A stretch of DNA of 15,439 nt from an uncultured Ligilactobacillus sp. (GCA_934215475.1 CAKPZY010000040.1:1-15439), one strand, 5' to 3'; counted from the stretch's first letter, positions 1 through 7,556 are shown. The notes: generated by a model from the sequence alone, not told the origin. Program-made: numbers and translations.

Positions 1-126
1 ACTCAGGTCTACTTTGCCGTGGGGCGTAACGATGCCGGAGCGGGCTTTGCCGCCGGGATCGCGGTGGTGATTGTGGCCATCATCTTGGACCGGATCACTC
101 AGTCATTTAACAAGCAGACACAGTAA
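1..126 (+). CDS. opuAB: Glycine betaine ABC transporter permease, C-terminal end (partial)
   Basis: The frame is open from the window edge to the TAA at 124-126 and gives 41 residues, including GFAAGIAVVIVAIILDRITQ. That is a final membrane span followed by the IxxDRITQSF-type tail common to ProW/OpuAB permeases. These are the inner-membrane channel subunits of betaine/proline-betaine importers. The next gene, 15 nt downstream, is the matching binding protein, so this is the usual permease-then-binding-protein order of an opuA operon. The ATPase would lie further left, outside the window. The base composition stands out: 69 of the first 120 bases are G or C, well above the genes that follow. 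OpuAB rather than another ProW paralogue is inferred from the neighbour. Confidence 0.8.
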   Translation, partial: TQVYFAVGRNDAGAGFAAGIAVVIVAIILDRITQSFNKQTQ

Positions 127-141
127 AAAGGAGGGAACATT

Positions 142-1050
142 TTGAAACGCAAACTTACTTTTGTCCTTAGCAGTATTGCGGTTTTAGGATTGTCCCTAAT
201 TTTGAATGCGTGCGGCACAAAACCTGCTGCGTATAATCCGGACAAGGATCTAGGAGAGCAGTTAAACTACACTATCACTGGTATTGACGCAGCTTCAGGT
301 GAAATGGGCAAGGCAGCAACTGCCTTAAATGCTTATGGTCTAAAAAAAGACAACTGGCAGTTGATGCCGAGTTCCACTGCTGCAATGACAAGTTCACTGC
401 AAAAGGCAATCAAGTATAAAGAACCGATCGTGATCACTGCTTACCAACCGCATTGGATGTTTTCTAAATATCCGATCAAATGGCTGAAAGATCCGAAAAA
501 CGTGTTTGGCAAAGGCGAGCATGAAGCGACAATTGCTCGTCCAGGTCTGAAAAAAGATAATCCTGGTGCCTATAAATTGCTGCAAAATTTCCACTGGGAA
601 CTTCACAGTGAAGCAGAACCAGTCATGATGAATATCAATGGCGGGATGAATAAAACAACTGCTGCCAAGAAGTTCATTCGAGAACATCCGCAACAAGTCA
701 AGCAAATGCTTCAGGGCGTACCAAATGGTCACGGGAAAAAGATCAAGCTGGTCTATATGCCTTACGACTATGAGATCGCTGCTTCCAATGTGGTCGAACA
801 GTTGCTTAAAAGAAAGAATTATGATGTGACAATACAGCAACTTGATGTTGAGGTTATGTGGCAGGCCATAGTTACCAATAAGGCAGATGCTTCCGTTACT
901 GCGGAACTACCGGCGACTCACGCTGCTTTTGCGAAAAAATACAAAGGCGAGTATGACTATGTGCGGACTAATTTGACCGGTGCACGCATCGGATTGGCAG
1001 TTCCAAAATATATGAAGAATATTAACTCGATCGAAGATTTAAATAAATAG
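142..1050 (+). CDS. opuAC: Glycine betaine-binding lipoprotein of an OpuA-type ABC transporter
   Basis: This is a 302-residue extracytoplasmic binding protein for glycine betaine or related compatible solutes, handing substrate to the OpuA permease during hyperosmotic stress. The N-terminus has a basic start (MKRK), a hydrophobic stretch and a lipobox LNAC, so Cys24 is the likely lipid-anchored residue. YQPHWMFSKYPIKWLKDPK (about residues 101-119) is the conserved aromatic-rich segment of this family, and VEVMWQAI and ASVTAELPATHA follow where expected. Trp residues in these blocks are candidates for the aromatic cage around the quaternary amine. The start is TTG at 142, preceded by AAAAGGAGGG at 125-134. 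The gene is 15 nt after the permease stop, so the two are probably co-transcribed. Length is normal for a stand-alone OpuAC. Substrate is inferred from the family. Confidence 0.9.
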   Translation: MKRKLTFVLSSIAVLGLSLILNACGTKPAAYNPDKDLGEQLNYTITGIDAASGEMGKAATALNAYGLKKDNWQLMPSSTAAMTSSLQKAIKYKEPIVITAYQPHWMFSKYPIKWLKDPKNVFGKGEHEATIARPGLKKDNPGAYKLLQNFHWELHSEAEPVMMNINGGMNKTTAAKKFIREHPQQVKQMLQGVPNGHGKKIKLVYMPYDYEIAASNVVEQLLKRKNYDVTIQQLDVEVMWQAIVTNKADASVTAELPATHAAFAKKYKGEYDYVRTNLTGARIGLAVPKYMKNINSIEDLNK

Positions 1051-1079
1051 AGAGCACTTTTATCAGGTGTACTCTAATA

Positions 1080-1180
1080 AAAACAAGCCTTCAGCTGGTG
1101 AAATGGCGTGTTTCTAGTAGAATATGAATTCGATATCTTACTAGAAAGAAACATACCAAAGACCACTGAAGGCTTGTTTT
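1080..1180. repeat. Imperfect ~100-nt palindrome (candidate MITE, IS remnant or bidirectional terminator)
   Basis: The outer arms are perfect 15-mers: AAAACAAGCCTTCAG at 1080-1094 and its reverse complement at 1166-1180. Inside, TGGT/ACCA and TTTCTAGTA/TACTAGAAA also pair, with a short central loop, so most of the 101 nt folds into one long hairpin. The right arm ends in TTTT, so it could terminate transcription of the betaine operon; the long interrupted stem is more typical of a miniature transposable element or IS end. Immediately after it an ATG at 1182 opens a 27-codon, very basic reading frame ending at 1265 (starts MSKAKHIKLRKK). It has no clear ribosome binding site and I do not recognise it; it may be the 5' fragment of a lost gene. 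Confidence 0.6.
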
Positions 1181-1268
1181 AATGTCTAAAGCAAAACATA
1201 TAAAATTAAGGAAGAAAATTAGTATTCTGAAAGGTTCATGGGCAAGGCGATCGTCCAAGCAATAGCTA

Positions 1269-2216
1269 TTACAGTGAAGTTTCCCAATCAGCCGTAGTGT
1301 TTACCCCAGCTTTTGCAGCAGCCTTTTCAAGCTGATGTATTTCATCGGTGGACAGAGAAAGTGTCAGGGCATTTTTCTCCGATTCAATATATGCAGGATT
1401 CGTCACACCGATAATCGGTATGGTTCCCTTATTTATTGCCCAAGCTGTGGCAACTTCAGCAACCGAGCGGCCATGTTGTTCGCCAATTTTTTTGAGCAGG
1501 TCTGTGAGTTGCTCGAGTTGCGGCAAAAATTTATTGTAGGTTTTGCCCCGATCACTTCCGGCGGGTAATGGATTTTTTGTGTTATATTTGCCCGTCAAAG
1601 CTCCTTGTTCTATGACCATGTAGGAATAAAAGTCTATGTTGTTACTTTTGCAGAAACGCAAAATACCGTTGGATTCGGAAGTGCGATCTAAGAGGCTGTA
1701 ATGATTTTGAACGGCATCCAGTTTGATGCCTCCCATTTCTAGGATTTCTTTTGCTCGCTTGATTTGTTTCAAATTATGGTTTGAAACTCCAACGTGCTTG
1801 ATCTGTCCATTTTTAACAAGCGGGATAAGTTGGGGTGTCCATTTTTCAACGTCATCCGGATTATGGATCCAATACATATTGATATAGTCGGTGTGGAGAC
1901 GTTTTAAGCTGCCGGCCAGCATATCAGCAACTGGGTGGTCACCCGGTCCAGCGATATTTGGTGTAAATTTTGTCGAAAGCAGGTATTTTTCGCGATCATA
2001 TTTTGTCAACAGATTTCCCAGGATCGTCTCTGAATCTCCCATACCATATGAGTATGCAGTATCCCAAAGGTTAAAACCGTTACCCATGGCTTGTTCAACA
2101 ACCGGGGCTAATTCCTTTTCTCCGAGGTGGTTGCCGAAAACCTCATCTCCGCCGATCTTGCCGACACCCCACGACCAAGTTCCTATCGCAATGTTGGGCC
2201 AATTGTCATTTTCCAT
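1269..2216 (-). CDS. Aldo/keto reductase family oxidoreductase
   Basis: This is a 315-residue cytosolic NADP(H)-dependent reductase of the (beta/alpha)8 aldo/keto reductase superfamily, acting on aldehydes, ketones or sugars. The catalytic tetrad is visible: Asp52 and Tyr57 in NLWDTAYSYG, Lys83 in LSTKFTP and His118 in MYWIHNP. SETILG, KHVGVSNH and the C-terminal AINKGTIPIIGVTNPAYIE (cofactor-phosphate region) are also in place. The start ATG is preceded by GGAGG at 2226-2230 with a 9-nt spacer. It diverges from the sugar transporter at 2526, and the shared spacer carries cre-like sites, so carbon source control of both genes is plausible. Length is normal for the family. The exact substrate cannot be read from sequence. 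Confidence 0.92.
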   Translation of the reverse strand: MENDNWPNIAIGTWSWGVGKIGGDEVFGNHLGEKELAPVVEQAMGNGFNLWDTAYSYGMGDSETILGNLLTKYDREKYLLSTKFTPNIAGPGDHPVADMLAGSLKRLHTDYINMYWIHNPDDVEKWTPQLIPLVKNGQIKHVGVSNHNLKQIKRAKEILEMGGIKLDAVQNHYSLLDRTSESNGILRFCKSNNIDFYSYMVIEQGALTGKYNTKNPLPAGSDRGKTYNKFLPQLEQLTDLLKKIGEQHGRSVAEVATAWAINKGTIPIIGVTNPAYIESEKNALTLSLSTDEIHQLEKAAAKAGVNTTADWETSL

Positions 2217-2326
2217 CTGATATTACCTCCTTGTAACCAAGCGAGATCTTGAGGGTGGAAAATATAGCGGCAATTGAGTGTATCTTGTGGACTTTATTCT
2301 CACCTTTGACAAAACTTCGCACAGTT

Positions 2327-2340
2327 TGTATACGTTTACA
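2327..2340. promoter_or_regulatory. cre-like site (CcpA operator), or LacI-family operator
   Basis: TGTATACGTTTACA matches the catabolite-responsive consensus TGWAARCGYTWNCW at all but one position and is nearly palindromic around the central CG. It lies about 110 nt upstream of the aldo/keto reductase start and about 185 nt upstream of the sugar porter start. It could serve either divergent gene. A dedicated LacI-family regulator could use the same type of sequence. Confidence 0.55.
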
Positions 2341-2393
2341 CTAGCATTAAATTATGTGAATGCATAGTATTTTGGGTATTTTTTAAGAAAAAA

Positions 2394-2422
2394 TTGAAAA
2401 CGCTTTATTTAGTTAATAAATT
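2394..2422 (+). promoter_or_regulatory. Predicted sigma-A promoter for the sugar porter gene, overlapped by a cre-like site
   Basis: A -35-like TTGAAA at 2394-2399 is followed after 17 nt by a -10-like TAAATT at 2417-2422. A second cre-like sequence, TGAAAACGCTTTAT (2395-2408, one mismatch to consensus), covers the -35 element, so bound CcpA would block RNA polymerase. The geometry suits glucose repression of the transporter. The -10 match is only moderate. Confidence 0.45.
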
Positions 2423-2525
2423 CACAGACTTTCTTAAAGGACAAACGAAGAATAGAGTATTAAAATTATGGATATAAAATAATTTACTTACACCATGGAG
2501 TTTAAATCCAATGGAGGCGAGATGA

Positions 2526-3905
2526 ATGGCGCAAAAAGCTGCTAAAACATATTTTTCACTGAACAAAAGTGCTTACATTATTTCACTGGGAGGTTTCCTG
2601 TTTGGATATGATACTGGTGTGATCAACGGCGCCTTGTCATTTTTAAGTCTGCCAGACCAACTTGACTTGTCTCCCGCAATGCAAGGAGTCGTTTCTAGTT
2701 CTTTAGTTTTAGGTTGCACAGTAGGAGCTTTGTTGAGTGGGACGTTAGCCGACAAATATGGGCGCAAAGCACTTTTACGCTGGATCTCTCTTCTTTTTGT
2801 GATAACTACGTTTGGCTGCGCTTTTTCTCCAACTGTGTTTTCATTAATTGTTTTTCGTTTTATTTTAGGATCTTCAGTCGGGAGCGCTTCGAACTTATCA
2901 CCGATGTACTTGAGTGAATTATCCCCAGAAACTGTGAGGACACGAAATGTTAACCGTAATGCAATCGCGATAGTGATCGGTCAATTAATTGCATTTATAG
3001 TGAATGCGATTTTAGGTACGCTTTTAAGCAGCTGGCACCCTGTTTGGCGTTTGATGATGTTAATGGCCGGTATCCCAGCAGTTGTAATGCTTGTTGGGAC
3101 TTTCAGACTTCCGGATAGTCCGGTGTGGACGTTATTTCACGGATTGAAAAGAGAAACACAACAAATATTATCAGCCATGTCGTTTTCACCGCACGAACAA
3201 AAGCAGGTGGCTAAGAACGTACAAGAAACATCACAAGAAAAGGGAGCAAGAAATTCTTGGAAAGTGATCTTTAAAAATAAAGCGCTGGTTTACTTATTTA
3301 TGGCGGGGGCACTAATTGGGTTTATTCAGCAAATCTCTGGTGTTAATGTTGCCATGTATTATGGGACTATTTTGTTAGAAAAAGTCGGAATGACTCAAAA
3401 TTCCTCTTTATATGGCAATATTTTGATTGGGTGTGCCTCTACTGTTGCAGCCATGACTGGGACTCGATTGAGTACAAAGTTTAAGCACCAGCATCTATTA
3501 TTGGGAGGACTGGCAGGGAACGCATTATGTTTAACCTTGCTGTTCTTGGTACTTAATATCAATATTTCCCAGCAGGTACTGGTCAATATCTTAGTCTTAA
3601 TTTTATTGATGGTATTTTTGGCTACCCAACAAGGAATTGTAAGTCCAATCACTTGGTTGATGATGTCAGAAATTTTTCCTCCCCATGTCAAGGCCAGCTT
3701 TATGGCTTTTGCGACGACAGTTTCTTGGATCACGAATTTCGGAGTCAGCTTGCTTTTTCCAATTTTACTGAGCGCTTTTGGAGTCGGGAACGTTTTTGCG
3801 ATTTTTGCAGTGACGAATGTTTTGTCGATCGTGCTGGCTTTTGTGGTCTTAAACACAGCGAGGATGTCTGCCAAATTCAGGGAGGCCGTACGCAATTCAA
3901 TATAA
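2526..3905 (+). CDS. Sugar-porter (SP) family MFS transporter, sugar:H+ symporter
   Basis: This 459-residue, 12-span permease belongs to the sugar porter branch of the major facilitator superfamily (the XylE/AraE/IolT type), importing a monosaccharide or inositol with protons. Signatures appear in order: GGFLFGYDTGVINGA in TM1 (about 22-36), LADKYGRK in loop 2-3, PMYLSELSPETVR after TM4, LPDSPVW before the central loop, QQISGVNVAMYY in TM7 (about 267-278) and PITWLMMSEIFPPHVKA between TM10 and the C-terminus. The start ATG has GGAGG at 2513-2517 with an 8-nt spacer. An overlapping ATG at 2522 is in another frame. The promoter region holds two cre-like sites, indicating catabolite repression. 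The gene ends at a bidirectional terminator shared with the convergent opuCC-like gene. The substrate is not determinable here; xylose, arabinose, galactose and inositol are candidates. Confidence 0.93.
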   Translation: MAQKAAKTYFSLNKSAYIISLGGFLFGYDTGVINGALSFLSLPDQLDLSPAMQGVVSSSLVLGCTVGALLSGTLADKYGRKALLRWISLLFVITTFGCAFSPTVFSLIVFRFILGSSVGSASNLSPMYLSELSPETVRTRNVNRNAIAIVIGQLIAFIVNAILGTLLSSWHPVWRLMMLMAGIPAVVMLVGTFRLPDSPVWTLFHGLKRETQQILSAMSFSPHEQKQVAKNVQETSQEKGARNSWKVIFKNKALVYLFMAGALIGFIQQISGVNVAMYYGTILLEKVGMTQNSSLYGNILIGCASTVAAMTGTRLSTKFKHQHLLLGGLAGNALCLTLLFLVLNINISQQVLVNILVLILLMVFLATQQGIVSPITWLMMSEIFPPHVKASFMAFATTVSWITNFGVSLLFPILLSAFGVGNVFAIFAVTNVLSIVLAFVVLNTARMSAKFREAVRNSI

Positions 3906-3914
3906 ATGGGCATC

Positions 3915-3952
3915 AAAAAAGGACTGCCATCAAGTGCACAGTCCTTGTTTAT
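3915..3952. terminator. Bidirectional rho-independent terminator
   Basis: AAGGACTG (3919-3926) and CAGTCCTT (3939-3946) form a perfect 8-bp stem with a 12-nt loop. On the minus strand the stem runs straight into a T tract, which suits the gene ending at 3962. On the plus strand it is followed by TTGTTTATAT, serving the sugar porter ending at 3905. It sits exactly between two convergent genes. Confidence 0.8.
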
Positions 3953-3961
3953 ATTAGCAAA

Positions 3962-4879
3962 TCAACGGAAATAATTATGTTCTTTTAGGAAGTTTTCGGC
4001 CACTACTGAAGGTTCTTGAAGCTTGTCATCTGCCTCATAATTTAGCTTCTGCATCGTTTTGACATTGATCTTGCCGTCTAAACGGTGTAGCAGTGGCTTT
4101 AGCTCCGGATATTGACGTAAAGTCCTGCCCATAGCTACTAGAGAACAATCATACGGTGGAAAGAAGTGTTTGTCATCTTTTAATACCTTTAAATTGTAAC
4201 TCAAGATCCGTCCATCAGTAGAATAGCCTAGAACGGTCGGCATTTTGTTAGCGGCGACTGCATTGTAGACTAAACCTAGCTGCATAGGAAAGACTCGCTT
4301 AAATTTAAACTTATAAAAACGAGAAAAATCATTGTAACCATCACCTGGGCGGTCCATCCATGAGGTATCAACTCCTGCCTGCATTTGGGGACCAACTTTG
4401 GCCAGATCTGAAATGGTGTTTAAATTATATTTTTTGGCGGTCTCTTGAGTGACCATAAAAGCGTAAGTGTCTGAGAAACCAAAAGTTGGAAAGCGTATCT
4501 CATCAAACTTTTGCTTCAATTGTGTGTTGACTAATTTTTCAGCCTTCCGAGAGCTTTTAACTGGAGGTTGTTGCAAAATACCCGTGAGGTCCGTGCCACT
4601 ATAACTTGTTGCTATAATATCAGCGTTATCACGTTGTAACGCTTTGTGGGGCATAGTCCCCGTACCTAAGTTGTCGAGAATGGTCGACTTGTGGTTAGTT
4701 TCGTGATCGATCAACTCGACAATGATGTTTCCGACAATTTGTGATTCAGTGGAAGTATCGGATGCGACCCTGATCGTATGTGAACTAGTATCAGCTAATC
4801 CTGGGAAGCCACACCCGCCTAATAAAAAGATAGTACCGAAAAAACTAATTAAAAGCATTAGAGCTTTTTTTACTTTCAT
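3962..4879 (-). CDS. opuCC: Osmoprotectant-binding lipoprotein, OpuCC/ProX type (orphan)
   Basis: This is a roughly 305-residue binding protein of the OpuC-type importer for carnitine, choline or betaine. Family blocks include SDTSTESQIVGNIIVELI, NLGTGTMPHKAL, SYSGTDLTGILQQPPVK, GFSDTYAFMVTQETAKKY, MQLGLVYNAVAANKMP, LGYSTDGRILSYNLKVLKDD, FFPPYDCSLVAMG and a C-terminal EPSVVAENFLKEHNYF. The chosen ATG (4877-4879) begins MKVKKALMLLISFFGTIFLL followed by lipobox LGGC, a proper lipoprotein signal. The same frame stays open to an ATG at 5002 and would add 41 polar residues that would bury the signal peptide; neither start has a strong ribosome binding site. The operon partners (ATPase and two permeases) are absent on both sides. 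It may donate substrate to a transporter encoded elsewhere, or be an operon remnant. Length is normal. Confidence 0.85.
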   Translation of the reverse strand: MKVKKALMLLISFFGTIFLLGGCGFPGLADTSSHTIRVASDTSTESQIVGNIIVELIDHETNHKSTILDNLGTGTMPHKALQRDNADIIATSYSGTDLTGILQQPPVKSSRKAEKLVNTQLKQKFDEIRFPTFGFSDTYAFMVTQETAKKYNLNTISDLAKVGPQMQAGVDTSWMDRPGDGYNDFSRFYKFKFKRVFPMQLGLVYNAVAANKMPTVLGYSTDGRILSYNLKVLKDDKHFFPPYDCSLVAMGRTLRQYPELKPLLHRLDGKINVKTMQKLNYEADDKLQEPSVVAENFLKEHNYFR

Positions 4880-5002
4880 ATTGTTAAAACAGACCTTTTT
4901 TGACTTATAGGAATCGACTACGACTGTTTGATCGTGTGTTGTTCTCACCTTGTCTTTCAGGACTGAAATTGTGTTACCAAACCAGTCAATTTGGCTGTCC
5001 AT

Positions 5003-5474
5003 AGCTACATGTAAAACTATAAAACTTATTACAGCATAAATCTAGTATATCTGGTAAATTTTAGCTTTAATTGCATAAAAAATACAGGCTTTCATAGATG
5101 TTATTGAATGGGCAAAAATTGTTTTACAAGCATTTTATCGTCAACTTAAATATTACTTGCTAAAATTATAATAACCTATTTAGTCACAATTGCATCTAAT
5201 ATGCATTTATGAAAGTGCTAATTCGATCTAGTAGGGGACAATTATTTCATGATGGAGGCTAGCTGAGGTTAGGTTTTACAACGGATTTTTTAGAAGAAGC
5301 AATTCTTCACTCAGCAAGAATAGCAAATATGATACTGTTACTTTTTCTCGAAATTTCTCTTTTGTGATTCTGATAAACATTGCGTTATTATAATTTTGAG
5401 AACTATTGCAAATGATGTGTTTTCTATTTATAAATTGCATAGTAATTGTTTGATTTAAATATAGGAGGCAACTA
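5003..5474. other. AT-rich gene-free stretch between the opuCC-like gene and the Nudix gene
   Basis: There is no convincing gene on either strand. The left part should contain the promoter of the minus-strand lipoprotein gene, but I see only weak -10-like boxes. At 5254-5258 there is an isolated GGAGG followed by an open frame without a usual start codon (5263-5367; contains TDFLEEAILHSARIANM), which could be decayed coding sequence. The right end carries the Nudix promoter. I see no riboswitch or terminator. Confidence 0.5.
5406..5434 (+). promoter_or_regulatory. Predicted sigma-A promoter of the Nudix gene
   Basis: TTGCAA at 5406-5411 and TATAAA at 5429-5434 are separated by exactly 17 nt. 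Transcription would begin near 5441, leaving a short leader before the AGGAGG at 5463-5468 and the GTG start at 5475. Confidence 0.6.
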
Positions 5475-6110
5475 GTGAAAAATAAAGATCCACACTTAGG
5501 TTTGTTACTCAGCCAGTTAGAAGCCATTGCACAATCCGGCAGATATTACTCAAAAGACGTATATGACTTGGACCGCTATGAGCAACTGGAAGATGTCTCG
5601 AAGCAATTGATCAGCAAGCTCTCAAATGCGACGCCTGAGCAGCTGCGTTTATTCTTTGATAAAGATACGGGTTATGTGACGCCAAAGGTTGATATTAGAG
5701 CAGTTACTTTTAAACAAAATAAAATTTTGTTAGTCCAGGAAAAGTCAAATCAGAAATGGTCGATTCCCGGCGGTTGGGCTGATCTGGGATATTCAGCCGG
5801 TGAAATAGCTATTAAAGAAACACAGGAAGAAGCGGGAATTAAAGTTTCTCCGGTTCGTATGATCGCGGTTTATGATATGGCTAAGCACCGATATAAGGAG
5901 TCAAATTTTAGCTATATTTATAAAATATTCATTGAATGCCACCCGGAAGATACAGATGTTCACAGCGGGATCGAAACGAGTAACGCCGCTTATTTTGACT
6001 TAGAAGATGCTTTAAAGTTAAGTTTATCCACTAACCGTATTTTGCCTGAAGATCTCAAAATGGCTTTCGCATGCCACCATTCACAATATTGGAAAACCAA
6101 ATTTGATTAG
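5475..6110 (+). CDS. Nudix hydrolase with N-terminal helical Nudix_N domain
   Basis: This 211-residue cytosolic protein cleaves a nucleoside diphosphate linked to another moiety, probably ADP-ribose or a similar sugar nucleotide. Residues about 10-62 form the helical N-terminal domain of the 'X-linked nucleoside diphosphate hydrolase' subfamily; the Nudix fold starts at PKVDIRAVTF. The Nudix box spans residues 100-122, with KETQEEAGI holding the metal-binding Glu118 and Glu119. Two box positions are non-canonical: Tyr106 replaces the first Glu and Lys114 replaces the Arg. From memory of the family, proteins with this N-terminal domain often carry a non-Glu residue at the first site, so loss of activity is not implied. 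The start is GTG with AGGAGG six bases upstream. The HAD phosphatase follows after about 108 nt and may be co-transcribed, since I see no terminator between them. Confidence 0.9.
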   Translation: MKNKDPHLGLLLSQLEAIAQSGRYYSKDVYDLDRYEQLEDVSKQLISKLSNATPEQLRLFFDKDTGYVTPKVDIRAVTFKQNKILLVQEKSNQKWSIPGGWADLGYSAGEIAIKETQEEAGIKVSPVRMIAVYDMAKHRYKESNFSYIYKIFIECHPEDTDVHSGIETSNAAYFDLEDALKLSLSTNRILPEDLKMAFACHHSQYWKTKFD

Positions 6111-6218
6111 TCAGCACGATGGTTGTTAGCACAGAGGGATCTTTGGCGTCAAGAGAGGATTTGATTGCCATCCAAACTGTGGGAAAATATATTAAATTTC
6201 ATCAAGGAGAGATTTTTC

Positions 6219-7049
6219 GTGCCTAAAATAAAAATTATTTTTTGTGACGTAGATAATACTTTGATCACAGGTCAAGCAGAAATTTTACCGAGTGTCTCTT
6301 CAGCAGTTAAAGATTATGTGAAATCTGGCGGTATCTTCGTATTAACTTCTGCCAGGTCGCCTATGGCATTAGAAAAGTTGTCCCAAGAACTAGAATGCAA
6401 TTCTTTGTTAATATCGCTGAACGGTTCCTTAGTTTTGCAAGCAGTAGAAAAGTCTGGTCAAGTTACGACGTTATTTGAAAAAACTATGCAGCCTAATGTT
6501 TTACCAGCGATATTGCGGATCATTCAACAAGAACAGTTAGCACTGAGCGTCAACGTTTACGCCGGTAAAAAATGGTTTGTCAATTCGCATGACAAATGGG
6601 TCCGCCAGGAGGAAAAAATTACTGGTGCTATGGCAACTGTGGGGAATTTGCCTAAAAAATTAGGAACCAGCTCTGATCCTGTAAATAAGATCCTGTGCAT
6701 GGGAGAACCAGCTGACATCGATAGGTTGGCAGTTCAACTTGATCATATTGCAGGTCTTAAGATAAATTACTTGCGTTCTAAACCAACATACTTAGAAATC
6801 GTTGATGAGAGTGTTTCTAAGATGAAAGCAATCGAAGAGGTTACGAAAATAAACAAAATATCTATTGCTGAGACCATGGCTATCGGCGATGGTGAAAACG
6901 ATCTTCCTATGATCATTGATGCAGGAATTGGGATTGCCGTGGGTAATGCATTTCCCAGTGTTAAACAGGCCGCCTCGCATACTGTAGCTTCTAATGAAGC
7001 TGGTGGTGTAGCTGAGGCGATCAGAAAATACTCTGGACTGGCTGATTAA
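6219..7049 (+). CDS. Cof-type HAD-IIB family phosphatase
   Basis: This 276-residue haloacid dehalogenase superfamily hydrolase has a type IIB cap; relatives dephosphorylate sugar phosphates, FMN or pyridoxal phosphate. Motif I is FCDVDNTL (nucleophile Asp10, acid/base Asp12), motif II is LTSARSP (Thr43), the motif III lysine lies in SVSKMKAIEEV, and motif IV is GDGENDLPMI (Asp224, Asp228). The cap is the stretch between motifs II and III. I chose the GTG at 6219, eight bases after AAGGAGA (6204-6210), because it puts motif I near the N-terminus as in the family. An in-frame TTG at 6165 with a GAGAGGAT-like site would add 18 residues and remains possible. Substrate unknown. Confidence 0.9.
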   Translation: MPKIKIIFCDVDNTLITGQAEILPSVSSAVKDYVKSGGIFVLTSARSPMALEKLSQELECNSLLISLNGSLVLQAVEKSGQVTTLFEKTMQPNVLPAILRIIQQEQLALSVNVYAGKKWFVNSHDKWVRQEEKITGAMATVGNLPKKLGTSSDPVNKILCMGEPADIDRLAVQLDHIAGLKINYLRSKPTYLEIVDESVSKMKAIEEVTKINKISIAETMAIGDGENDLPMIIDAGIGIAVGNAFPSVKQAASHTVASNEAGGVAEAIRKYSGLAD

Positions 7050-7160
7050 TTAATATTTTAGGGGAAAATAAAAAAGGGCGAATCATCAGTTAGTGATAGT
7101 CCTAAACGGAAAAATGAGAAAAGAGGTCAGCAAATAAAACACGTTCAGACTAAATATAAC

Positions 7161-7382
7161 TCAGTATCCGTGAAATATGAGAGTGAGCCCGCCAAAAAAC
7201 ATTATAATTCCAAATAGTATGCCGCTCCACAAAGCTGCCAATAAAAAATTAGACGTACTTTCGCCACCGCTTTGTTTTGTTTTTGAAAAAGCCGAATGGA
7301 CCGTATGAATTTCCCAAAAAGATAATAATAAACAGACAGATCCCGCCATTATTTCAACCATTGCCGTTGACCTTCTCTTCAT
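7161..7382 (-). CDS. Small two-span membrane protein, function unknown
   Basis: This is a 73-residue protein with two hydrophobic segments: about residues 8-24, and 46-70 (LLAALWSGILFGIIMFFGG). They are joined by a polar loop rich in Lys, Ser and Gly (KTKQSGGEST). I do not recognise the family. The ATG at 7380-7382 lacks a good ribosome binding site of its own but lies two bases after the stop of a 10-codon leader ORF, so it may be translated by coupling. Alternatively translation starts at Met8 (7359-7361), which has AGAAGG nine bases upstream and gives 66 residues. It faces the HAD gene convergently; I see no strong terminator between them. Confidence 0.55.
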   Translation of the reverse strand: MKRRSTAMVEIMAGSVCLLLSFWEIHTVHSAFSKTKQSGGESTSNFLLAALWSGILFGIIMFFGGLTLIFHGY

Positions 7383-7384
7383 AA

Positions 7385-7417
7385 TTAGATATTTTGAAAG
7401 CGCATTAAAACTATCAT
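7385..7417 (-). CDS. Possible 10-codon leader peptide upstream of the small membrane protein
   Basis: The best ribosome binding site in this gap, AAAGGAG (7425-7431 on the complement), is seven bases from an ATG that reads MIVLMRFQNI and stops at TAA. Two bases later, in another frame, comes the ATG of the membrane protein. This arrangement suits translational coupling or a regulatory leader. It could also mean that the original N-terminus was lost by a frameshift. Confidence 0.35.
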   Translation of the reverse strand: MIVLMRFQNI

Positions 7418-7556
7418 TAGCTTACTCCTTTGAAAACTTTTTTTCTACTAGTTAAAGCATTTTTTAAAGAGCATGATCCAAACTTTCTGTATTTAAGAAA
7501 TGTATTATCCAAATCAATCGCCGAGTTACTATCATAAGCCGCAAAAAATATTACGG

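Noticed and set aside
394..840. 148-codon minus-strand ORF opposite opuAC
   Set aside because: It is a shadow of a clearly conserved binding-protein gene and has no own signals.
3395..3916. Long minus-strand ORF opposite the sugar porter
   Set aside because: The sugar porter has full family motifs on the plus strand; this frame is its antisense shadow.
5263..5367. Plus-strand frame containing TDFLEEAILHSARIANM
   Set aside because: It has no usual start codon and no recognised family; kept only as a possible decayed fragment.
5276..5527. 83-codon minus-strand ORF before the Nudix gene
   Set aside because: It overlaps the Nudix start and promoter, and the sequence is low in protein-like motifs.
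7392..7408. cre site in TTTGAAAGCGCATTAAAA
   Set aside because: It has several mismatches in the right half and lies within the leader ORF region rather than a promoter.
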